Of a stretch of 64,000 nt of DNA, positions 54,370 through 61,580 are shown one piece after another (position 1 is the stretch's first letter; each line of letters starts with the position of its first letter). The stretch is from Duncaniella muris (GTDB lineage: Bacteria; Bacteroidota; Bacteroidia; Bacteroidales; Muribaculaceae), in assembly GCF_003024805.1 (NCBI RefSeq), contig NZ_PUEC01000003.1, positions 1-64,000 of the forward strand. The letters run 5' to 3'. A model generated the notes under the pieces. That model saw nothing but the letters and a program-made list of their open reading frames with translations. It was not told the origin of the DNA and ran no database searches. A program made the position numbers and the translations under genes.

Positions 54370-55629
54370 ATGACGGAAGCTACTCTTGAGAAACTCAAAA
54401 TTCTGGCTGCGGCGGCCAAATATGATGTGTCATGCTCGTCAAGCGGCACGGTGAGGCGCAACGATGGCAAGGGCGTGGGCAACACTGTGGGCGGAGTGGG
54501 CATCTGCCACAGTTTTGCCGCCGACGGCCGATGCATCGCGCTGCTGAAAGTGATGTTGACAAACTACTGCATGTATGACTGCGCCTACTGCATCAACCGG
54601 CGCAGCAATGACATTCCGCGGGCCACTCTCTCGGTCTCGGAGGTGGTCGATATAACGATGGAATTCTACCGCCGCAACTATATAGAAGGGCTTTTTCTGA
54701 GCTCAGGTGTGGTACGCAACCCCGACTACACAATGGAGCGCATAGCCCGTATAGCCAAGGATCTGCGCCGGATACACCGCTTCAATGGCTACATCCATCT
54801 CAAGAGCATCCCCGGAGCCTCGCGTGAGCTTGTCAATGAAGCCGGACGCTATGCCGACCGCATGAGCGTCAACATCGAGATCCCACGCGAACAGTCGCTT
54901 AAATATCTCGCTCCGGAGAAAGACCATAAAAGCGTCTATGAACCGATGGGCTTCATCCGTCAGGGAGTGTTGCAGTGTCAGGAAGACAAAAAGAAGATGC
55001 GCCACGTGCCCCGCTTCGTGCCCGGAGGGCAGAGCACACAGATGATTGTCGGTGCCTCTCCTGACACCGACCGTGACATACTGCTCACCTCCTCGGCTCT
55101 CTACAGCATGCCTACCATGCGCCGTGTCTATTATTCGGGCTACGTCTCGGTCAATCAGTATGACTCGCGTCTGCCGGCGCTTAAACAGCCACCGCTCGTG
55201 CGCGAAAACCGCCTCTATCAGGCCGACTGGCTGATGAGGTTCTATCAGTTCAAGGCCGAAGAGATTGCCGACGAGAGCAATCCCAACCTCGATCTGGAGG
55301 TTGATCCGAAACTCGGATGGGCTTTGCGTCATCCCGAAGCCTTCCCGGTCGACATCAACCGCGCTCCTTACGAGATGATTCTGCGTGTGCCGGGCATAGG
55401 TGTGAAATCAGCCGCTCTGATTTTCAGTGCACGCCGTTACCGTCATCTCAATTCCTCCCATCTGTCGAAAATCGGAGTGGCCATGAAGAGGGCAAAATAT
55501 TTCATCACCTGCGGCGAACTGGTGGCGCCATCAATCGCCGATACCTCTCCGGAATATGTGCGCCGTCTGCTAACCGCCCGCAAGAGCCGTGGCGAAAATC
55601 CACTCCAGCTTTCATTTGATTTCTCATGA
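54370..55629 (+). CDS. Putative DNA modification/repair radical SAM protein
   Basis: The 419-residue protein belongs to the TIGR03916-type radical-SAM family. The [4Fe-4S] cysteines are Cys67, Cys71 and Cys74 (CMYDCAYCINRRSN). The SAM-binding region follows (EGLFLSSGVVRNPDYTMERI, YIHLKSIPGAS, SVNIEIPREQSLKYLAPEKD), and a C-terminal helix-hairpin-helix segment (INRAPYEMILRVPGIGVKSAALI) suggests DNA binding. The gene is coupled by a 4-bp overlap to a TIGR03915-type gene, the known partner family. The chemistry is not established; a DNA repair or modification role is inferred from the pairing and the HhH motif. Confidence 0.88.
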   Translation: MTEATLEKLKILAAAAKYDVSCSSSGTVRRNDGKGVGNTVGGVGICHSFAADGRCIALLKVMLTNYCMYDCAYCINRRSNDIPRATLSVSEVVDITMEFYRRNYIEGLFLSSGVVRNPDYTMERIARIAKDLRRIHRFNGYIHLKSIPGASRELVNEAGRYADRMSVNIEIPREQSLKYLAPEKDHKSVYEPMGFIRQGVLQCQEDKKKMRHVPRFVPGGQSTQMIVGASPDTDRDILLTSSALYSMPTMRRVYYSGYVSVNQYDSRLPALKQPPLVRENRLYQADWLMRFYQFKAEEIADESNPNLDLEVDPKLGWALRHPEAFPVDINRAPYEMILRVPGIGVKSAALIFSARRYRHLNSSHLSKIGVAMKRAKYFITCGELVAPSIADTSPEYVRRLLTARKSRGENPLQLSFDFS

Positions 55630-56396
55630 TCATCTATCGTTTTGACGGCAGTTTCGACGGCCTGCTCTCGGCCGTCTTCGACTCTTTTGCGCGCAGGGAG
55701 AAGCCCGACGCGCTGCTCACCCCTGACGGCTCCCTGCCTCTCTTCTATGATCTGGTCCATCAGGTGGAGACCGACAGCGACAAGAGTGGCCGCGTGTGGC
55801 GAAAACTCACCAAAGTTATCACCGCCTCAGCCCGCGCGGCTCTGACATCGGCATTTCTGACAGACAACCCTGAATTTCCAATCCTCGCACTCCGTTTCAT
55901 CAGCCGGGCAGTCACATCGCCCGGAGTGTCTGTCGAGACCGATTTTTCCGACCCTGCCGTCCTGACCGTGCTCAAGGAATGCCGGAGGGTCAGGGGAGAG
56001 GCCCACAGACTGCTTCAGTTCGTGAGATTCCAGAAAGCGGCTGACGGCACTTATTTTGCCATGATAGAGCCTGCTTTTGATGTATTGCCCTTTGCCGTGA
56101 ATCATTTTGCCGACCGTTTTTCCGACCAGCCTTTCATCATCTATGACCGCCTGCGTGACTACGGCTACCACTACGACGGCGCGGAACTGAAGCGGGTGGT
56201 CATAAGTTCCGACGGCTACCACATGCAGACCGGACTCCTCTCCGAAGAGATCATGCACCCGCAGGAACGACTCTTCCAGGACCTCTGGCGAGCCTATGTG
56301 AAGTCTACAGCAATAATGGAGCGCCTCAATCCGCGCAAGCAAAGGCAGGACATGCCCGTAAGATATTGGAAATATCTCACGGAAATGCAGAAATAA
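55626..56396 (+). CDS. TIGR03915-type putative DNA metabolism protein
   Basis: The 256-residue partner of the radical-SAM protein has MIIYRFDGSFDGLLSAVFDSF at its start. The C-terminal part matches DUF4130 features (RFQKAADGTYFAMIEPAFDVLPFAVNHFADRF, PFIIYDRLRDYGYHYDG). The family occurs almost only beside the radical-SAM partner. Its ATG overlaps the upstream stop (ATGA), so the two are translated together. No catalytic motif is obvious. Confidence 0.86.
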   Translation: MIIYRFDGSFDGLLSAVFDSFARREKPDALLTPDGSLPLFYDLVHQVETDSDKSGRVWRKLTKVITASARAALTSAFLTDNPEFPILALRFISRAVTSPGVSVETDFSDPAVLTVLKECRRVRGEAHRLLQFVRFQKAADGTYFAMIEPAFDVLPFAVNHFADRFSDQPFIIYDRLRDYGYHYDGAELKRVVISSDGYHMQTGLLSEEIMHPQERLFQDLWRAYVKSTAIMERLNPRKQRQDMPVRYWKYLTEMQK

Positions 56397-56433
56397 TCCG
56401 TAACTTTACGGAGACAAATATGGTTTATTGAAA

Positions 56434-57279
56434 ATGAAAAAAGGACTTGTGCTTGAAGGCGGAGCGATGCGCGGGCTCTTTACAGCCGGCGTGATCGACG
56501 TGATGATGGAAGAAGGCATAGACTTCGACGGACTGATCGGAGTCTCGGCCGGATCGAGTTTCGGATGCAACTACAAGTCGCGGCAGCCGGGCCGCGTGTT
56601 GCGCTACAATCTGCGCTTCGGCCGTGATCCGCGCTACATGGGGCTGCGCTCGCTCCTCACCACCGGCGATCTCGTTGGAGCCGAGTTCGCCTATCACACC
56701 CTCCCGCTCGAACTCGACATTTTCGACATCGAAGCCTTTGAGAGCAATCCGATGGAATTTTACCTCGTGGCCACCGACGTGACCACCGGCTCTCCGGCCT
56801 ACTATCGGATGGACCGCGTCGACTACGACTCCCTTGAATGGCTGCGCGCCTCGGCCTCTATGCCAGTCGTCACCCGCCCGGTCAGAGTCTCCGACGGGCG
56901 CCGTATGCTCGACGGCGGCATCAGCGACTCAATACCGCTGGAATACTTTCAGTCTCTGGGCTATGAACGCAATGTGGTAGTGCTCACCCAGCCGCGCGAC
57001 TACCGTAAGACAGCCTCTCCGGCATGGCTCTGGCGGCTTCTGCTGCCACGCTGCCCGGCTATAGCCCGTGCAATGGCACGACGTCATGAAATGTACAACT
57101 CCCAGCTCGACTACATAGCCTCACAGTCCGCAGCCGGCCACGCCTTTGTCATCGCCCCCGAATCACCCCTTCCCATAGGGCGTGTAGAAATGAACCCCGG
57201 CAAGATGCAGCTCGTCTATGACACCGGCCGCCGCACCGCCCTCGCCATCCTCCCCCGTCTCAAAAAATTCCTCCTCTGA
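56434..57279 (+). CDS. Patatin-like phospholipase
   Basis: The 281-residue acyl hydrolase has the oxyanion-hole LVLEGGAMRGLFTAGV (5-20), the nucleophile elbow GVSAG (36-40, Ser38) and the dyad Asp in RMLDGGISDSIPLEY. This matches the YjjU-like bacterial patatin group. No signal peptide is seen, so it is probably cytosolic. An in-frame TTG at 56428 precedes the ATG, but MKKGLVLEGG is the family start. A small dyad, CCGTAA-CT-TTACGG (56398-56411), lies in its promoter region. Confidence 0.88.
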   Translation: MKKGLVLEGGAMRGLFTAGVIDVMMEEGIDFDGLIGVSAGSSFGCNYKSRQPGRVLRYNLRFGRDPRYMGLRSLLTTGDLVGAEFAYHTLPLELDIFDIEAFESNPMEFYLVATDVTTGSPAYYRMDRVDYDSLEWLRASASMPVVTRPVRVSDGRRMLDGGISDSIPLEYFQSLGYERNVVVLTQPRDYRKTASPAWLWRLLLPRCPAIARAMARRHEMYNSQLDYIASQSAAGHAFVIAPESPLPIGRVEMNPGKMQLVYDTGRRTALAILPRLKKFLL

Positions 57280-57370
57280 GAGCAGAATTGTGAATTGCAC
57301 GGAATATAATTGAATGACAGCCTAAATGAAAAATATCCGTAAAAAAATTACGGCAATCGGATTTATTCAC

Positions 57371-57378
57371 TATATTTG
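57371..57378 (+). promoter_or_regulatory. Promoter box of ATPase/TOPRIM operon
   Basis: TATATTTG is a perfect TAnnTTTG box 23 bp before the ATG at 57402. Directly upstream, CCGTAA (57337-57342) and TTACGG (57348-57353) form a dyad around five A, a possible operator. Confidence 0.6.
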
Positions 57379-57401
57379 TGCAACTAAACAATTGATTCAA
57401 T

Positions 57402-58517
57402 ATGCTCACCAGATTTGAAGTATCCAATTTTAAATGTTTTGATGAGGTGCTGAAATTTGACCTTTCGGCTCCAAGCAGTTACACATTTAATGCCGAATGT
57501 ATAAGAAACGGCAATGTAAATTGCGCGATGGTCTATGGATACAACGGCTCAGGGAAATCAAATCTTGGATGGGCAATATTTGATATAATCGAGCATCTTA
57601 CAGACCGGAAGCGTTTCGAAAAACCGTATAAGCATTACACCAATGCAGCCAACAGCTCCGCCGAGGCTTCGTTTCTCTATGAATTTTTGATCGGAGGGAA
57701 GAAAATCCGCTATGAGTATTGCAAGATGGATTACAAGACTCTGACCTCTGAGACACTTTGGATTGACGGGCGCCGGATGGTCTGCTTTGACCGCCGGGAT
57801 GGCAACGAGACATTCTGCTCTGACCTCAAAGGCACGGAATCGCTCAATAATGTGATCCGTGACCCGCAGTTGTCAGTTCTGAAATATATCAGAAACAACT
57901 CTTCGCTTGATGAGAACGCAGACAACAGAGCCTTCCTTGATCTCTTTTCATTTGTGGAGCGGATGCTCTTTTTCCGTTCGCTGGAAGACCGCACTTATAT
58001 CGGGCTTCAGCATCATGACGGATCGCTCACCGACTATATCATAAACACTGACAAAGTCAAAGACTTTGAGGCCTTTCTGAATGAAGCCAATATAGACTGC
58101 CGGCTTGTTGTGGTCGATGTCATGGACAGCCAGGAACTTGCATTTGATTTTGGCGATAAGAAGATTCTGTTTCGTGACATCATGTCAACAGGCACAAGCG
58201 CACTGATGCTTTTCTATTGCTGGTATCAGCACATAATTTCATCAGAAGTGTCATTTGTGTTTATAGATGAGTTCGATGCGTTTTATCATCACGAACTTTC
58301 ACGGCTGGTGGTGCGGAAACTCATTGATTCAGGAGTGCAGTTTGTGCTGACAACCCACAACACTTCGATAATGAGCAACGACCTGATGCGTCCTGACTGC
58401 TATTTCCTGATTTATAAAAGCCGCCTTCTGCCTCTGTCAAAATGCACGGAACGCGAACTGCGCGAGGCTCATAATATTGAAAAAATCTATAAATCAGGTG
58501 CATTCCATGTCAGATGA
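57402..58517 (+). CDS. ABC-type AAA ATPase of a two-gene defence-like cassette
   Basis: This 371-residue ATPase is of the AAA_15/AAA_21 (RloA/AbiLi/OLD-like) class. It has FEVSNFKCF at the start, Walker A GYNGSGKS (46-53), a signature-like MSTGTSALML (261-270), Walker B VFIDE (286-290) with the D-loop FDAFYHHELS, and the switch His319 in LTTHNTSIM. There is no transmembrane segment. The gene overlaps by 11 bp a downstream TOPRIM-like gene, the two-part arrangement seen in AbiL, RloAB and PARIS-like phage-defence systems. The lower GC than flanking genes suggests horizontal transfer. The defence role is inferred, not shown. Confidence 0.8.
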   Translation: MLTRFEVSNFKCFDEVLKFDLSAPSSYTFNAECIRNGNVNCAMVYGYNGSGKSNLGWAIFDIIEHLTDRKRFEKPYKHYTNAANSSAEASFLYEFLIGGKKIRYEYCKMDYKTLTSETLWIDGRRMVCFDRRDGNETFCSDLKGTESLNNVIRDPQLSVLKYIRNNSSLDENADNRAFLDLFSFVERMLFFRSLEDRTYIGLQHHDGSLTDYIINTDKVKDFEAFLNEANIDCRLVVVDVMDSQELAFDFGDKKILFRDIMSTGTSALMLFYCWYQHIISSEVSFVFIDEFDAFYHHELSRLVVRKLIDSGVQFVLTTHNTSIMSNDLMRPDCYFLIYKSRLLPLSKCTERELREAHNIEKIYKSGAFHVR

Positions 58518-59298
58518 TAAAGCGCGCCATCTCTTCATTTTCGAAGGAGGAAGAGCTGAAAACAAAATCTTCAAAAAACTTGAGCAGAATTTTCTTGGCC
58601 GGAAATTCGGAATAAAGTGTGTCTATGATGCAGAGGTCTATCAGCTGTACCAGCAGTTGAAAGCTGATGATTTCGCGCTTGACATAGTAAATCTGCTCAA
58701 AGAACGGAACTCGATACTTGCCGAAGAGCTTAAAGATTATAACCGCGACAGCTTTGCCTCTGTCTATCTCTTTTTCGATTATGACGGTCATTCGACTCTC
58801 GCTGATGACAGAAAGTTGATCGAGATGCTTGATTTTTTTGACAACGATACAGACAACGGATTGCTCTTTATAAGCTATCCGATGGTCGAGGCCTTGCGCC
58901 ATTATCGTGATATGGAGAGTTTCAAAGATCTGACTGTCAAATGCAAGCGCGACAAATGTCCGTATGCCGATGACTGTGACAGCAAGGACAGTTGCCTGGA
59001 AGAACCTCATTATAAGAATTTTGTCCCGACAGACAGCAGACCGTCGTTGTCAAATATCAACGGTTATACATTTGAGGTCTGGAAAGAATTGGTTACAGCC
59101 CATCTCTGTAAGATGAACTATCTTGTCAATGACAGTTTTTCAATGCCGGAGACCGTCGTCGGGCAGCGGCAAGTATTTGACAGCCAGTTGGAGAAACATA
59201 TTCTGCACAGATGTCCTGAAGTTGCAGTTCTGAGTGCCTTTCCTCTGTTTGTGCTTGACTATTTCGGAGTGGAAAGGCTTATTTCCATGCTTAGATAA
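58507..59298 (+). CDS. TOPRIM-like partner protein with Cys4 cluster
   Basis: The 263-residue protein carries a RloB/DUF4435-like TOPRIM pattern: an early Glu in HLFIFEGGRAE (Glu13) and a DxD in YLFFDYDGHS (Asp91, Asp93), with the ISYPMVEALRHY block typical of these effectors. A four-cysteine insertion (Cys146, 151, 157, 163; spacing 4-5-5) in CKRDKCPYADDCDSKDSC may bind zinc or an iron-sulfur cluster and is not usual for the family. The frame opens at 58477, but ATG 58507 overlaps the ATPase gene end, giving coupling. It probably acts as a nuclease-like effector controlled by the ATPase. Its 3' end overlaps the convergent phosphatase gene by 8 bp. Confidence 0.72.
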   Translation: MSDDKARHLFIFEGGRAENKIFKKLEQNFLGRKFGIKCVYDAEVYQLYQQLKADDFALDIVNLLKERNSILAEELKDYNRDSFASVYLFFDYDGHSTLADDRKLIEMLDFFDNDTDNGLLFISYPMVEALRHYRDMESFKDLTVKCKRDKCPYADDCDSKDSCLEEPHYKNFVPTDSRPSLSNINGYTFEVWKELVTAHLCKMNYLVNDSFSMPETVVGQRQVFDSQLEKHILHRCPEVAVLSAFPLFVLDYFGVERLISMLR

Positions 59299-60040
59299 AC
59301 ACCCGGTCGTTGAACAGGCGCCCTTTGAGTGCCGCGAAGTGGCGCGAGGCGTCTTTGGAGCGCAGATAAGCGTCGATCGTGTCTGCATGGCGGTGGTTGT
59401 GGAGGTCTGTACCGAGAAAATCCACATAGCCTTTTTCAATCAGTTTTTCAGCCGCTTTTTTCTCTTTCCGGGTATAGCTTCCGGCAAGCGAAAGCACATT
59501 GATCTGAAACAGATTGCCGGCACGGTGAAGTTCATCGTAACGATTGGGATGCTCCTCGAAGTAATAGAAGAAACGCTCCGGATGAGCGAGTATCGGGCGG
59601 TAGCCTTTCAGTTTCAGGTCAAACAGAAACTGATCAAGCTGCCAGGGCTCTTGAATAAACGAATTCTCCACAAGAATGTAATTGTTGGGATAGGGCGTGA
59701 TATTTCCGGCTGCCAGTTGAGTGCGGAAATAGTCGTCGATGCGGTTTTCCGACGAACGGCTCAGATCAATGCTGATTTCGCGCTTGGCGAGTTCGTTTTT
59801 AAGAGCATCAAGCGCCCGGTCGAGCGTTTCAGGCGTATTTTCAAAAGAGCTTTCAGTGATGTGAGGAGTGGCTATGATGCGGCTGATGCCCCATGATTTC
59901 ATCCGTTCCACAAGCTCAGCCGAAGTCTGCACATCGGGAGAGCCGTCATCGACATCCGGAAGAATATGGCAGTGAATGTCTGTTGCGAACGGCAGACATA
60001 ACGGATCGCTTGATTTTGAAAGAAAACTGAAAAGGCCCAT
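59291..60040 (-). CDS. CpsB/CapC-type PHP tyrosine phosphatase
   Basis: This 249-residue manganese-dependent phosphatase of the PHP superfamily has the metal-site motifs TDIHCHILPDVDDG (His23, His25), IATPH, ILVENSF, ILAHPERF and FLGTDLHNHRH. Relatives dephosphorylate the tyrosine autokinase that controls polysaccharide export. No kinase, Wza-like exporter or capsule gene is nearby, so the target is unknown. A minus-strand TAACTTTG box at 60081-60074 gives a leader of about 25 nt. Confidence 0.9.
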   Translation of the reverse strand: MGLFSFLSKSSDPLCLPFATDIHCHILPDVDDGSPDVQTSAELVERMKSWGISRIIATPHITESSFENTPETLDRALDALKNELAKREISIDLSRSSENRIDDYFRTQLAAGNITPYPNNYILVENSFIQEPWQLDQFLFDLKLKGYRPILAHPERFFYYFEEHPNRYDELHRAGNLFQINVLSLAGSYTRKEKKAAEKLIEKGYVDFLGTDLHNHRHADTIDAYLRSKDASRHFAALKGRLFNDRVFI

Positions 60041-60073
60041 AGGTCATTCTTTAAACAACTCTTAAATAATTTG

Positions 60074-60081
60074 CAAAGTTA
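60074..60081 (-). promoter_or_regulatory. Promoter box of CpsB-type phosphatase gene
   Basis: Minus-strand TAACTTTG followed by C is a perfect -7 match, 34 bp from the start codon. Confidence 0.55.
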
Positions 60082-60123
60082 AGCATAAGCGGTTAGAATA
60101 GCCCGCTTCGGGTAGTTAAATTC

Positions 60124-60420
60124 TTATAAGGACTCAGAGCTGAGATAGTCGGTCACCATGTAGTCAACGCCGAGATTGCTGAGGCGTGAACACTCCCGGC
60201 GAGTATTCACGGTCCACACATTCACCTTTACGCCGGCTTCGTGATAGCGCCTTACGCAGTCGGCATCCACAAGATCGGCTCTGATCTGCACGTCAAGTCC
60301 GTGGGCTGTCGACCACTCGAACATCTCCTGCCACTTCGCATCGGCCTGATACTGCAGGCGGATGTCGGGATGGGCCGCGTTGTCTGGAGTTTTTAAGTCG
60401 GATTTCAGTATATAGTTATT
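60124..60420 (-). pseudogene. Glycerophosphodiester phosphodiesterase, C-terminal remnant
   Basis: The open frame from just after a TGA at 60423-60421 to the stop at 60124 encodes about 98 residues, with no good start before the Met at 60324. It matches only the end of a GDPD (UgpQ-like) TIM barrel: LVDADCVRRYHEAGVKVNVWTVN, then LGVDYMVTDYL. The catalytic HRG and metal-binding N-terminal two thirds are missing. The fragment begins 10 bp past the hemW stop codon, so a deletion probably removed the rest. Confidence 0.72.
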
Positions 60421-60429
60421 TCAATGGGA

Positions 60430-61539
60430 TCATACTCTTATGAAGGGGAGGAGGATGGAATTGGAGGTGAGCCAGCATGATTCGGGGATCACGTAAGCGC
60501 CGGAAGGGGAGATTTCGAGGTCGCCTGCAGAGATCAGCGGAATGGCCGTTGCCGTGAAAAAGTCGCGGACCGACCGCCCGAAAAGCCGCTCAACTTCATC
60601 GGGGTGCAGCCCGTGGCGGGTGCGCAGGCGGGTGATCAGCAGGTCATTGAAACGGCTGTCGGTGCTTTCTTCCTCCGTGATGCCGAAACCGCGGCCTCCG
60701 GAGGCTATATAGTCTTTAAGCGACGACGGGTTGAATGATCTTCTGAATCCGTCAAACGAATGTGCCCCAGGGCCGAGGCCTATGTAGGGCGAATTGTCCC
60801 AATAGGCCGAATTGTGTACGGCCTCGCAGCCCGGAAGCGCGAAGTTTGAAATCTCATAGTGAACATATCCGGCCATGCGGGTCATGTCACACAGAGCCTC
60901 ATACATCGCCTCGGCCATATCATCGTCCGCCTCGGTGACCGTCCCTTTCCGGCGCATCGCATCCAGGCGGGTTCCAGCTTCATATGACAGCAGATAGGCC
61001 GAGATATGTTCCGGTCTGAAACTGATCAGCCGTTCAAGAGACCTGCGCCATGATCCGGCCGTCTGTCCGGGAAGTCCGTAGATGAGGTCGCAGCTGAGAT
61101 TGTCTATGCCGCCACGGCGCAGACAGTCGATAGCCTCCGCCGCACGGGCCGCACTGTGGCGGCGTCCTACGGTGACAAGTTCGTCATCGCAAAACGACTG
61201 GACCCCCATGCTCACGCGCCTGAACGGAGTCTCGCCGCTGATGAATCTTACCCAGTCATCGGTCACATCCTCGGGGTTTGCCTCTATTGTAGCCTCGCGC
61301 AGATTCTCGGTCTGAAGAGCCTCAAGCAACCGTCGGAGCAGTTCAGCCGGAAGTGACGACGGGGTGCCGCCGCCGAAGTAGAGCGTATCGACCGGCTCGC
61401 TGAGCCCGGCTGACCGTTCTCCCCACTCGCCGATGGCCGCATCGACAAAGGCCTCCATCCACTCGCGGCGCGGAGTTGAATAGAAATCGCAGTAAGCGCA
61501 TTTGGCATGGCAGAAAGGTATGTGGACATATAGTTTCAT
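60430..61539 (-). CDS. hemW: HemW-type radical SAM heme chaperone
   Basis: The 369-residue protein of the coproporphyrinogen-dehydrogenase-like family binds heme and delivers it to respiratory proteins; it is often misannotated as HemN. It begins MKLYVHIPFC and has the Fe-S motif Cys10, Cys14, Cys17 (CHAKCAYCDFY). It continues with LYFGGGTPS, TIEANPEDV, RVSMGVQSF and NLSCDLIYGLPGQT, and has the HemN C-terminal domain (YIGLGPGAHSF). It lies 41 bp downstream of the nuclease gene on the same strand. Confidence 0.93.
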   Translation of the reverse strand: MKLYVHIPFCHAKCAYCDFYSTPRREWMEAFVDAAIGEWGERSAGLSEPVDTLYFGGGTPSSLPAELLRRLLEALQTENLREATIEANPEDVTDDWVRFISGETPFRRVSMGVQSFCDDELVTVGRRHSAARAAEAIDCLRRGGIDNLSCDLIYGLPGQTAGSWRRSLERLISFRPEHISAYLLSYEAGTRLDAMRRKGTVTEADDDMAEAMYEALCDMTRMAGYVHYEISNFALPGCEAVHNSAYWDNSPYIGLGPGAHSFDGFRRSFNPSSLKDYIASGGRGFGITEEESTDSRFNDLLITRLRTRHGLHPDEVERLFGRSVRDFFTATAIPLISAGDLEISPSGAYVIPESCWLTSNSILLPFIRV

Positions 61540-61580
61540 AGACGGTATGAGTGTGGGGGGATAGCTGTAAGACGGTCAGA

